Source of the DNA: Paramyrothecium sp. XJ0827
Taxonomy: Eukaryota > Ascomycota > Sordariomycetes > Hypocreales > Stachybotryaceae
Assembly: GCA_020881915.1 (NCBI GenBank)
Contig: JAJFPB010000001.1
Coordinates: 2,232,001-2,296,000, forward strand
Direction of reading: 5' to 3'
DNA length: 64,000 bases
Both the position numbers and the translations under genes were made by a program. Positions 20,286 through 31,111 of this stretch are shown one piece after another; the first letter of the stretch is position 1, and every line of letters starts with the position of its first letter. A model generated the notes under the pieces. That model saw nothing but the letters and a program-made list of their open reading frames with translations. It did no database searches and was not told the DNA's origin.

Positions 20286-23000
20286 TTACTGGGATAGTCC
20301 TATCGCCTTTAGCTGCTCAGGCACGCGGGCCTCTCGGATCTTCTCCTGGCCCTCCTTCATCCAATCCTCAAATCCGCGAACACTCTCGTCCTCAGGGTAT
20401 CTCTCCTCCACTGCGTTCTGTGTGTCCGCATATCGAAAACCCCTGCTGCAGAGTTTCTCACGACTTAAGGGAGGCAAGCGCCGACGCATGCAGCAATAGT
20501 AGAAGTATAGAATGCGACACAAGTCACGAACCCGACTTGTCACGGGCCCGGGGGCTTGCCGCGTCTGGGAAGCCTCGCCGTGGATGTTCACGTACACGCC
20601 GGACCCAACCACCGCCCACCAGCTTATCCGCCACCGCAGCGAGAGAAGAAGTTCTCCGAGTCGCAGCACAAAGTCCGCACTAAAAGCAGTCTTGGTCGTA
20701 AGCTCAAGCTGCAGCTGTTGGAATGCTGTAAGCTCGAGCTTTCGACTGATGATACGAGACAGTTGCGCGGCAGCCAGAAGGGTTTGCCGGTCGTGCAGGC
20801 TGTCCGGATCCAGTTGATGCTCTCTCCCGGTAGATTTTGACACGAGAGCGTACGTGTCGCGGCTAGGCATCGTATTCCACTGCGTGAGAGCACCAAGCAT
20901 GTCACCAAGCTTGTTTACGCTGTCGTGAATACACGACCTCCATTCATCGGTTCGGCCAAGCTGAGTGGCGATGAATGTTTGGAAGGAGTAAGTGTCCGGG
21001 AGTGTTGGACGAAGCGCCTTGAGATAGCTGCTGCACCCGTGCAAATCCATGTCGTATAGAGCCGTTCTCCCATGGGAGACACGGATACTGTATTTTGTAC
21101 TGAGTTTCTCGACCACTTGCAGAAGCTTAGGTATTTCTATCAGATGTGGGACATCGAGTCGCCGACGCCCTATAGACTCTCGCAACGGATGATTTATGGC
21201 ATACGACGCTGCAAGTATTCATTAGGACACTAAACGCGTGTATGGACATTCCTGCACTTACCAATGTAGTTTGTAGTATCGTGATTCACAAGCTCGATGA
21301 AGTAGGCCTTTGTGCATACAAGAGGATACTTGCTACCGATGTTCGACCCCTTGCGGCAAGTTTCACAGCATTCGCTTCCATCAATCCTCTTACACTATTT
21401 ATAATGGTTAGTTAATCCCGTTCTTTCATAGCAATTGCAATGGCTAGATGTGCAACTCACAAGGGTTTTACTAAACTTGCATCTAATGCACATTGATTTG
21501 CCCAGTCTAGTTTCCCGGGCTGCCTGCTTCGAGGCAGCTGACATGGGCCCGATTCGCTTCCCTCGCGACGTCTGCCGTGCCAGGGTCGCCCCTGGGCTTT
21601 TGGGCTCGTTCGCCCTTTTCCAGGATTGGGCTGGCTGCGGCTGCAACGGCGGATAGCTGCTCGCTGTCACCGCTGCGAGCGTGCTGTTGGCACGCGCTCG
21701 CTGGTTTGGAAGCGAGGTTCTGCCCAAGGCCTTCCTGAACGGAGGCGGGTCAGACATGCGGCGGTGAGGAGATGTTTTGGGAACCATTAGCAGCTGAGTG
21801 TCTGGAGGACCGGTGGAAGTGCTCGCGGGAACCGTCGAGCCTGCATTCGAGTAGCGAGTTATGGAAGTGTTTGAAGGGGCGAATGTAAATTCATCCACGC
21901 TTCCGATGGGGGTAGTGGTGAACCCAGATTGGGTAAACCAGGGTATATCTCGAGATGTTGTGTTGGCGTGCGATTCAATAATAGGCATGCCAACAACGGC
22001 TTGCTGGCTAGCCTCGTACGAATCGTTTCCAGGAGTTTCAGGCCAGCCAAGATTGGGCGTTGAACCAATGCTGGCGAAATCCCAAGCGTTATTCGACACT
22101 TCATCTATGGCTGTGTTCTCGCCGCCCGCATAGTCTGTAAGAGGCCAGGAAAAAGTAGGAGAACTTGAGAACGGAGAAGTGGCATCGTTGGGCAGAGGTG
22201 TCATGCTGTCTTGTGATATCGGCAAGCAGTTCGTCACCACAGTCGGCAGCCGTTGACTGTTCTGCACGTCAAGCAACGACCGCGCCGGCTCGACCAGGCT
22301 GTACTCTCTGTCTTCAGTATTTGTGTTTATGTGCAGCTCTCCAAATCCCAGGGACGGCGACAGAGCCGAGCTGCCCACCCTGTTGCAGCTTGGGAACAAG
22401 CCGAAGCCATCAGGAGACGGGGTTTCGCCAGGCGGTAAGAGGTCAGAGCTGGTGAACAAATATGACTCGTCCAAGTTGAGAGTTGGACCTTGCGCTACTA
22501 CACTGGTGACCGCCTGGCCATAATCTTTCAAGTTGAAATCTGAAAGGCCTCTGGTCAGGAGCGAGCCAGGCAAACCCGCTGACGCTGACGCTGCTGGATG
22601 AGGTTGAGGTGTTGGCTTAGATTTGAAATTTGAATTATGGGAAGCATCCTCATTTGGACTACCATCGAGACCTTCCAAGCAATTTCTGTCCTCTTTCTCA
22701 GTATTGGAGTGATTCCCCCGCCGATTGATGTTCCAAGCCATAGACTTACGGGTATGGATATGTTTGATAGTCGGCTCCTCGTCCTACCCCAAGAACCACG
22801 TAATCTGCGTCTACTGTGGTGTCGAAGTCACTCAAGGCATCGGGCTGAGCTCGTTTCCTTGCGTAATGGCGGTGTTTCTGCGGATGCGCGGTCATCGCAG
22901 GAGCCGGGCTGGGCGCCGGTGTCCTGCTCTGCGGCCACATGTCATCGACATCAATGTTCCAGTTTTCTAGCCTGCGCATTGTGACAAGTCTTGTTTTCAC
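20286..23000 (-). CDS. Putative fungal zinc-cluster transcription factor
   Basis: Four exons: 23000-22750, 22685-21461, 21394-21262, 21208-20286 (introns 64, 66 and 53 bp), 843 residues. The first ~470 residues are Ser/Thr/Pro/Asn-rich and probably disordered activation sequence, with a basic patch (SRGKRIGPMSAASKQAARE) just before the cysteines. From about residue 483 a cysteine-rich module is formed across the second intron: MCIRCKFSKTL, then CKRIDGSECCETC, then a further Cys 13 residues on. The first three cysteines have Zn2Cys6 spacing (C-x2-C-x6-C). The rest departs from the canonical pattern. The C-terminal ~330 residues are helical and unrecognised. An ATG at 22741 inside intron 1 is in frame with exon 2, so an unspliced isoform could start there. 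MRRLENWN at 22979 is an alternative first Met. DNA binding is inferred, not certain. Confidence 0.72.
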
Positions 23001-24905
23001 GGCAGATGGGAGATGAGGGCCCCATGGACCGAAGACTCAGGCACGAAATGTTATGGAAAGGGTGGAATTACGGCCGAAGGCTTCAGGCTTTATCTGGTGG
23101 GTGCGACGAGGCTGTGTGATGCCAAAGGCCCCTGGTTGGTTAAGGCGATTGACCAGGTTTCGCGCCATCAGGCAGAGAGAGAGAGTCCGGCCTCCCGCAC
23201 ACACCTTTTCCCTTTTCCCAGGCCTATAGACGAAAGATTGACGTGGCTGACAAGGGCAACAGCCGCACCATTCGTCAACTCACGTGGGCCCTCCATGCCG
23301 TAGCATTCTGCCAGTTTTGCACAATTCTGGAAGCTCGCGCAGTGAGGCTCCAAGTCTCTTCCTATTCCGGCTCATGCAAGCAAGCAAGCAAGCTTACGCT
23401 CCAGCCCCCTCCTCTCTTCGCATCACCCTGCTGTCCTTTCGTCTCTCGACGCTCCGAAACTTTCGAAGCGGTGTGGGTTCCCTTGTGTTACGTCCGGCTT
23501 GGCCGAATATGCACCGCAGCCCTGCGTGAGTCACCTTCATTGGTGATGTCGACCACCCCCCTCCTCCCTTCAACGCCCGATGATAAAACAGGCTTGGCCC
23601 CCTACGAAACGAAAAGTTCGATGCCCAATAGTATCTAGGTCGCAACAGCCCTGCCACTGCAAAGACGAACAGAAAAGAAGGCAATCATGATGCTGAGCAT
23701 GGAAGACGAAAGTCCCAGGGTGGCGAAGCCCCTTTGATGAATCGCCTCTGACGAGCTTGACATGCAGCCTGATTTGAATCTCCCACACAGTCACTAGTCG
23801 TTTCAGCCCACCGTGGGAGCCAATGATCAGTTAGTAGTGCCGAGGAGATCAGTTGACGTGTTGCAAAAAGCAACAACTGACCTTTCTCTTTGCTTTTGCT
23901 AGTTCAGCAATAAGCAGCAGTCATGTATGTTATTGGTGATTTGAATTTCAAACATTTCCTTGTAGCGCTCTGGCCAGCATTCCTCGCGCCGTGTCGACGG
24001 CATGCTGCGCAGACACAGCAGCATGCAGTGAAACCGGTCAACAATGCTGGGGGGATCCTATTGGCTCTCCCGTTGCGATGCTGGTCTTGAACAATATCCT
24101 GCTGCGCCATCGTAGCCCGCTGCATGCCGTGCAGCCTCTTTGTAGTACGACCCAATGACATAGACAAGACCCAAAACCAGCCCCCAAGCTGTAAGCTTCA
24201 AAATCACCGAACGTTGTCGAAACTACGGATGATTGAGCACTATGCAACACCTCGGACGGCCTCGGGGTGGCGATGCCTCTGCATGAAGCCTGAGCCATTG
24301 GATCTGCATATCGTGAGAGTCTTCTGCTGGCTCCGTGGGTTGAGTCGATACACCGAGAGCTCAGCCCTGCTGCATCGGTGTTGCAACTCGTACATCATCG
24401 ACACGATGAGCGGTCAAGGAGGTCATTTGAGCTCCGTAGGCGTTCGAGCATCCAAAGCTCGACACATAGCAACGATGAGGAGTTGACCCTTGAGGTCTTT
24501 CCGGACAATCATTCTGTCTTGTCTATCGTAGAATGAACACCAAATAACGTAAGTTTCATTTGAGACGGCTGATACTATTATACTATTCTCTTTCAGCAAC
24601 ACTATTTTACATCATTTCTTTTTACATCTCTAGGGCATTGGTGAGCGTAATAGTATCAATGTGATTTCTTCTTGGCTGCTGCGAACCTCAAATGTCAGCC
24701 GTCAAACGAACCTTCCTAAAGCACCTTTGTATTATCCATGTTATCAGGTATCATTCAGTCATACAGTGAACTATCACATTGGTTGAGAAAGGTTTTCTTG
24801 GTTTAAACTTCAATAGAAGAAACTGATTGGGTATATCGCTGAATACAAGACGCTCCTGGTAGCCACAAATTTCAAGGCACAATACTAGATGCCACAGAGC
24901 CATGT
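23001..24905. other. Intergenic, upstream of the transcription factor
   Basis: About 1.9 kb. It holds the promoter of the minus-strand regulator and the 3' flank of the fusion transporter. A short AAGC tandem (four copies near 23376-23392) is visible. No gene recognised. Confidence 0.5.
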
Positions 24906-27761
24906 CTATTCGCCATGCTCTACATGTGGTGGTTGTGATGATCTTCGACGTGAAGGTGAAAACTTGGCTCCAAAGCCATGAGCAAATTTACCCAAGAGGC
25001 TACCGCGCTTTTCATAGTCCCCATTGCCGGCGAGCATGCGGTTCATAACCAGCTCATCCATTGTTGTATCCTGATCATCATCTCCGAGATGCCTTCGTGC
25101 TCCTGTAGATGGATCAACCATCAACTTTGCATCTTTGACACAATCCAAGAAAACAGGGTAGCACATGTTTGCACCTTGCAGGGCAATGATGACAACAAAA
25201 GCTGCGCGCACCGTTCCACCTGTGGTGATGATTCCGTACATGATGAATGGGAAAAACCCGGCCCCTGAAGCGCCCATGGTAATAAATGCTGCAGCTCGCT
25301 TTGTTCTATGGCCTTGGCCTCTCAGGCCTATGGCAAATATGAGGGGCCAGACAGGGCCCTGAGCAAAATAGTAGAGGATGACGGGTATAACAAGCAAGTT
25401 TGGATTCGGCGGCCGCACCACCACGGGAATTAGCGCAAAGAGGAAGCAAAGTGCGATGCTAATGGTCAGGAGAGTTCGTGGTTTGGGCATCCTCGGATGG
25501 GTCACGGAAAGATAAGTGAGATAGCCGAACAAGAATCGAGAGACCGCAAACGCAGTATGTGCGATGAGGAGGTAGTTGGGGATCGAGAGAGAGATGCCAG
25601 GTGGCCGATCAGGATTTGTGTTGTTGGTTTGGCCACTCACGGCTTCGTGCCCCGTGTCAGATTGACCCGGGATGATTGATATAAGGAGGCCACGGAAATA
25701 GATACTGTAGCATTCCTGAGCGCCGACGTATAGAAATTGAGCGGCCACTGCTAGAGTCAGGCTGAGGGTTCTCAATTGAAATCCGCCAATGCTCCTCTTC
25801 TTTGGGTCCAAGGGAAGAGTCTTCTCGGAAAGCTTAAGCTCTCTGTCGCTGACCTCAGGGAGAGGCATGTAGAAGAAGAATAGGCCCAACGCGACGCAGA
25901 GCAGTGTTATACCAAGATAAGTCCACTGCACGTTAATGAGCGTCAGGCTCCTACGGTTCTCGTCCTGTTGAAGCCCTTGGAAGAAAACCTTCTGTGCCAA
26001 AAGCGCAGATAGCACTGATCCGACTCCCTGCACCCCCTGTGCCAGAAGAAGTCGGGTTTCTCCATATTCCGGAGGGCCACAGAGAACCATGAAAGAATTG
26101 GCACCCACTTCGAGGACAGCCAGTCCAAAGCCGACAACGAAGCTACTGATCATGAATCCTCCATAAGAGCTCAGGACCGCCGATGGCCAGAATATGATGG
26201 TACCGATGCCGTAGATGCACAGACCGGTAATAAAGGTGACTTTGTAGCCGCCAACGCTTTCGGCTTCGTCCCGCTGATGTCGCTTCGTTCGGTTGTGTTC
26301 ATCACGGCGGAGGATCCAGCCACCGACCAGAAGAGGGCCGAAGAAATAGCCAGCGCCAAAGTACATACTCGTCAAACCGAGCGTCTGGGCAGTCGACATG
26401 TTGCTGATGGCCGCGACTACGTTATTGAGAGTGTTTAACAGGCCGTAGGAAAAGCCCCACAAGAAAAAGAGGGTGGAAACGATGCTGCAGTATTTCCACG
26501 ACTCGGACGCGTTGGTTCGAAGCATGCTCTTGGGCCTGGCCATGTTGACGAAACCAAAATAGACGGCATTCTCTTGAGTGGCAGTGGAGTTCGTCATATG
26601 TGTATGAGACCGAGTCAATTCGTCGCTGCCTTCGCTGTCGTTTGCACCAGGCGCTGCATGAGTTACAGCTGTGTCTGGCGTAGTCAAAAACTCCATCGCG
26701 CTCATCGGCGCCTCCGGGCCCAGACGCAGAGCGCTCTGGTTTTGGATCGGCAGCGCTGCGGCCGGGGGTTGGGTGATGTCTGGGTGAGTTGGCGACGTTG
26801 GGGATTCGGCATCACTAGGACCTTTGGCGACGGACGATCCGCTTCGAGTACCATCGGGATCGTACAGCATGGAAGGAAGTAACTTGAGAATAAGGGGCTT
26901 AAGAGTTGGAACGCAGGCGCAAGTCATGCCCACGTTCACCTCAACGACGCTCCACATGAAGGATAGTGAGGCATTCCATGGGAAATTCGCTTGGCCACCG
27001 AAGCTGACTTCTGGGTTGGAAGAAACGCCTTGGGGAATGTCGGTAATGGCACGCTGCAAATAGTATATGCGCACAACATCGACGATGGTGACGAATATTC
27101 CGAGAGCAAAAGTGAGTACGAGAATCGTCTTTTGGCGTGAAGGAAGTCGCATGCTGGTCAGGACGGGTATGGGCAAGGCCAGGATAGCAAGATCGGTGAT
27201 GACATTGACGGGAGCAGCGCATATGAATTCGGTGAGAAGTGGGATGCATCTAGCATTTTCGTATAAGCCGACGTTCCAGGCCGCGTCGACGGGGTTGCAC
27301 TGGAATATGTTCATGAACGTAAGAACAGTGCCGGCAACGTTGACGACGATGAGGGTTGCCCATGAGGCATAACGAAGGACGACCTGTGTGTGCTTGGCGA
27401 GTCGCAAGTAGAAGATGAGAACGCTCGTCTTGGCTGCCATCAGGGCAGGGTTGTAGAGGATGGAAAAGACATATTCGCAGCGGCGCAATCGAGGGAGCTG
27501 GTGTTCGGGAATGTCGACATCGTGTTTCCCGAGACCATTCACGGCACCTAGACATACTGTAAAGGATAACCAGAAAGCAAGAAGCCAGGCAAATGCCATA
27601 ACCTTGTCGTCCCAGCTGAGCTTCTTAACGATAAAGTAGCGGCACACCATGCGCGCGCCGACAAAGACAGAGGCCAGGACCAAGGTGGCGACCGAGACGG
27701 CAAAGACAGCTGGCCCCCGGTTGGGAACCGGACCATCAGCGTCCGCGTTGGGCGAGGACAT
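24906..27761 (-). CDS. Fusion: Pth11/SAT4-like 7-TM domain + FucP-type MFS transporter
   Basis: Single uninterrupted frame of 951 residues. Residues about 15-300 form a seven-helix domain of the SAT4/fungal-rhodopsin-like family (DUF3433-neighbour, Pth11-related) with diagnostic segments SWDDKVMAFAWLLAFW, YNPALMAAKTSVLIFYLRL, FQCNPVDAAWN and ALPIPVLTSMRLPSRQK. Residues 300-420 are a polar, Pro/Ser-rich linker. Residues about 423-890 form a twelve-helix major facilitator of the FucP (fucose / glucose-galactose permease) type, with the hallmark LFFLWGFSYGLLNTLNN followed by MSTAQTLGLTSMYFGAGYF. The C-terminal tail is charged and cytoplasmic (SPSRRRSSQPP). No internal stop, intron or splice signal separates the halves. 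The likely role is a plasma-membrane sugar permease with an attached receptor-like domain. A merge caused by assembly error is unlikely since the frame is continuous. Confidence 0.85.
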   Translation of the reverse strand: MSSPNADADGPVPNRGPAVFAVSVATLVLASVFVGARMVCRYFIVKKLSWDDKVMAFAWLLAFWLSFTVCLGAVNGLGKHDVDIPEHQLPRLRRCEYVFSILYNPALMAAKTSVLIFYLRLAKHTQVVLRYASWATLIVVNVAGTVLTFMNIFQCNPVDAAWNVGLYENARCIPLLTEFICAAPVNVITDLAILALPIPVLTSMRLPSRQKTILVLTFALGIFVTIVDVVRIYYLQRAITDIPQGVSSNPEVSFGGQANFPWNASLSFMWSVVEVNVGMTCACVPTLKPLILKLLPSMLYDPDGTRSGSSVAKGPSDAESPTSPTHPDITQPPAAALPIQNQSALRLGPEAPMSAMEFLTTPDTAVTHAAPGANDSEGSDELTRSHTHMTNSTATQENAVYFGFVNMARPKSMLRTNASESWKYCSIVSTLFFLWGFSYGLLNTLNNVVAAISNMSTAQTLGLTSMYFGAGYFFGPLLVGGWILRRDEHNRTKRHQRDEAESVGGYKVTFITGLCIYGIGTIIFWPSAVLSSYGGFMISSFVVGFGLAVLEVGANSFMVLCGPPEYGETRLLLAQGVQGVGSVLSALLAQKVFFQGLQQDENRRSLTLINVQWTYLGITLLCVALGLFFFYMPLPEVSDRELKLSEKTLPLDPKKRSIGGFQLRTLSLTLAVAAQFLYVGAQECYSIYFRGLLISIIPGQSDTGHEAVSGQTNNTNPDRPPGISLSIPNYLLIAHTAFAVSRFLFGYLTYLSVTHPRMPKPRTLLTISIALCFLFALIPVVVRPPNPNLLVIPVILYYFAQGPVWPLIFAIGLRGQGHRTKRAAAFITMGASGAGFFPFIMYGIITTGGTVRAAFVVIIALQGANMCYPVFLDCVKDAKLMVDPSTGARRHLGDDDQDTTMDELVMNRMLAGNGDYEKRGSLLGKFAHGFGAKFSPSRRRSSQPPHVEHGE

Positions 27762-30700
27762 GTTGGGCTGGCCAAGATGACGAAGAGACGGTCAAGTCAG
27801 GAATTGAGAGTAATGACGGATTCCATGGTAACAAGTTCAGATCAGGGTCGAAGCTCCGTTGTGACTAATGGCGACTGAGGGATGTGTAGAAGCCGTTCGG
27901 TATCTATTTTGGACGGTAAGGCAGGGCTTTGACCGTAGTATGGGGGATTTCGGTGTCGAATCGACAATCCCTAGGTTGTGAAGTAAAGTCGTGGGAGCCC
28001 CACCACCGAAGGAGGCGGTGATCGAGTGACGGAATTGAGGCTTGGATACAATCGGTCGGTTCGGGCGCCGGGGGGTGAGAGGTAAGCGCAGTCTCCCCGC
28101 CAAGAAAAATCGACGGCCAGGGTAGAGGAGAAAGCAGTAAGCAGACGCAGCGTCGAATGCCAGATGCTCAGGACGTAGTGGACAGGACTGTGCGAGGACG
28201 GCGACGGCGGCGACAAAGGAAATGGGAAAGCGAGTCTCGGAGGGGAGTGGGAGGAAAAGACGAGGCAAGTGAACGGACAGGAAGGAACGAGGCTCGTGTG
28301 CCTTGCAGGTCGCTCTTTCTTGACCCGTCATTCAAATGGCACTAAATTCAGAGATGGCGCGCTACGTCTGGGTCCGAAGGACATTAATTCTTGCTAAAAT
28401 GCCTGACCTTACCATGAGCTCGCAAGTTGGAGCAAGCCTTGGCGGGAAAAGCGGACCTCTGGTAAGACGGAAAGGTCGGCAAGAAAAACCCCAATGCGCA
28501 GCGAGGAGCTTTGCGATTGGCGGTGACAAGGACCCAAAAAGATTGGCTGCACACACACACCATACTTTCGGGTATTCTTCATGTCTCTTAACTTTCACTT
28601 TAAAGTCCCGGATCTATGCGTGTTGCTCAATTCCAGCACGCGATTCAGCATGTTTCTCCGTCAAGAAACAAAGAACTGTGCGGGTGGTTCACGCACGGGC
28701 CATAGTGTGCGGGTTGGTACAAGGGATGAACTCGCTCAGTGAAATATAAAACGGGGAAACCGTCCAGTAGGAGAAACATTCGGTTCGGCAGCACACCACT
28801 CAGGCGCGATGAGGCGTTAGATCAACGGCGTAAAAATCTCTTCAATGCTTGGCTGCCCTAGTTCCATCTCGTAATCAAGATACTGGTAGGGAAGATCCGT
28901 CGAGAGAAGCGGGCAACGGGTGGGAGGAGTTGGGGAAGGGGAAATGACGCGGGTGCCGACAGAATGGGTCAATGACATCAAAATGCCGACTTTTAGCGAC
29001 TAGGATCCCAGCGCCCACTTCCCTTTTGAGTGTAAGATACTCGGCTGCCTGGTAGCGGAGTGTGTGCATGACCAGCATAGCCACGAGTAGGTAGTACCCT
29101 TCTCCTAAGTATCCGGCCCTCGGCATCCTCCCGCCCCCGCGTTTCCTGCTTGGCCGTTTTTTTTTTCTCTCATTCCCCACAATTCTACGGATACCTTCAC
29201 CGAGCCAAATTTGCTGACAGTACGTACTTCTTTCCGGGCTCGGGCTCTCAGGCATTACCTTAGATGCTGGCGTTTACCTCAAGACCGCTGCGGGAATCGG
29301 ATAGTCAGAATGCGAAAAGAGCAATTGGGACAGTCACAATAATTCCATTTGCCCCATTATGCTTTCGACCCTGAGAATGATCAAAACCATCAGGTGCCTC
29401 AAAGCCGATTGCACCACTCCCCTTTCGTCCAACATCCATCCATCAATTAATCTAGGCTCATTTCAACCCCACGACACCGATTAAACTCCGAGCCAAAAAG
29501 AGAGCTCAGGCCAGCACTCATCTCTTCCCCTTCCAGGCTTGCGAGCATACTGTACTGCACTAAAACACAAAGGTGTTCTTCCTTCTGCACCAATTGAGCA
29601 GCGGCATACCAAGCACTAGGTCATATGACATTGTGGTTCTTGGCCCAGTTGGTGTTCTGACCTTACGCCGCATTGCATGCATCGTTAGCGCAACACCGCC
29701 CGCTCTAGGTCCCAACTCGAACTCCTTTCGCGGCGCTCCTGCTGGTGACACGTCGTTGCGAGGTGGGAATGGTGGGCCCAAGACCCTCACACGACCCAGC
29801 GACCTAATCCCATTCTCGAGCCTCCTCTTGCCAAGCTTTTGACCGCGATTTGGTAGCGCATCTTTCATCTCTCAACGGAGTTCGGAGGAAGCATATCTCA
29901 AAGGAATGGAGCGTGATAAGGTTCCCGCAACCCCGCGTTGGGCGGCCTGGGCCCCGCGGCGATGTCCGCCAACACGTTGAGCAAGCTTTAGCCGTTGATC
30001 GACTAACCAAGCCTACACGTGCAGGCTGGAAGCCCTAATTGATCGGCAGATATTAGCCACCACACCGTAAAGACGTTCTAGTTGCCTGTCAGCCAACCAC
30101 TAGCAAGTTTGGCCTCTCGCTGCCCGGTCTAACCGCGGGGTGACCACTTAGTTTCGCCAAACTAGTTTGCTTTCTCTTGCCCGCGGCTCCGAACGGCACC
30201 CATTCCGCCCCTTACTTTCCGTGGGGCACAGAATAACCTCTCTCCATGATGGTTGATCTTAGCAAGTCACGTTATTGACCGGTTATGCTTTCCATGGTGG
30301 GAATGCAGCCTGGTCAAATGCTGAACAACCGCAAACAGCTCGCAAATGATGCAGGGTCCTTTTTCACCACAAGGGTAAACACTAGTCTAATACATGAATC
30401 TATCATAACTCGACATGTTGCCCTGAATTAAAACACTCTTTCACGTGGCTGCCAACTTTACATTCAGCATCTGCGCCAAAACATTGAAGCAAAGAAAATG
30501 CTGACCAGCTTTCAGATGTATGCCCTCAGACAAGTCTATGGACTTGATGAACGCATGACGTCATTTAACAAAAGGAAACCAAGAATGTCAAGAGCGGGCA
30601 CCGAGTTAAAGAGACATCTAATGCATAAAGGAACTACAAATATGCAAGGTTAAAGCTCAATGAATTAAAGCGCGGTCGATATCAAACTATTAATTAGAAA

Positions 30701-31111
30701 CAAGCACTCGCATCTTGAGCTCAAGAAATGCTTGTTCGTGGGGCCGAATGCGCTGATTGGCTTATTTGTGGCACTGTATCACGAATCGAACCAGATGACA
30801 TCCGTCCGACGTCACGTCTGAACCAGCCAACAATCAACGCTTCAATAACATGTCAAAGAACATTGATGCCTATCGTTCCCTGAAGGAATCATAGTCTAGA
30901 TTTGATTCAAACCCTGCATCCCTGATGTCAGCATTGGGAACCCCTCCTTGCCCTCTTATCATCTTAGCAGTGGGGGATAACCCGGAAATGTTGGCCTCGA
31001 CGCAGGAGGTGCCGTGTCCCACGTACGCCCTCCAATGACATGTTGTATAGGACTGATAAGCTTAAAAGCGAAGTCCTTCCCTCAATGTTTCCATTGTAAA
31101 CACTGATATTG
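27762..31111. other. Long intergenic region, fusion transporter to sugar transporter
   Basis: About 3.3 kb with divergent genes on both sides, so two promoters are expected. Nothing in it forms a credible spliced gene. The left part (27762-28330) is the leader or promoter of the fusion gene. A weak retropepsin-like peptide on the minus strand near 29560-29640 was considered and not accepted. The DNA becomes AT-richer after 30300. Confidence 0.5.
30556..30563. promoter_or_regulatory. CRE-type palindrome TGACGTCA
   Basis: Perfect eight-base palindrome of the kind bound by CREB/ATF-type bZIP factors, about 550 bp upstream of the MFS transporter start. A partial second site (GACGTCACGTC) lies near 30810. 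Function is inferred from the motif only; one such site is expected by chance in about 65 kb. Confidence 0.25.

Noticed and set aside
27837..28331. 164-codon minus-strand open frame upstream of the fusion transporter
   Set aside because: Pro/Ser/Arg-rich, lies in the likely leader or promoter, and two other frames overlap it.
29560..29868. Minus-strand peptide ending YDLVLGMPLLNW, resembling the end of a retroelement protease domain
   Set aside because: Only about a dozen residues match. No DTG catalytic motif, reverse transcriptase, integrase or terminal repeats were seen, so a transposon relic cannot be claimed.
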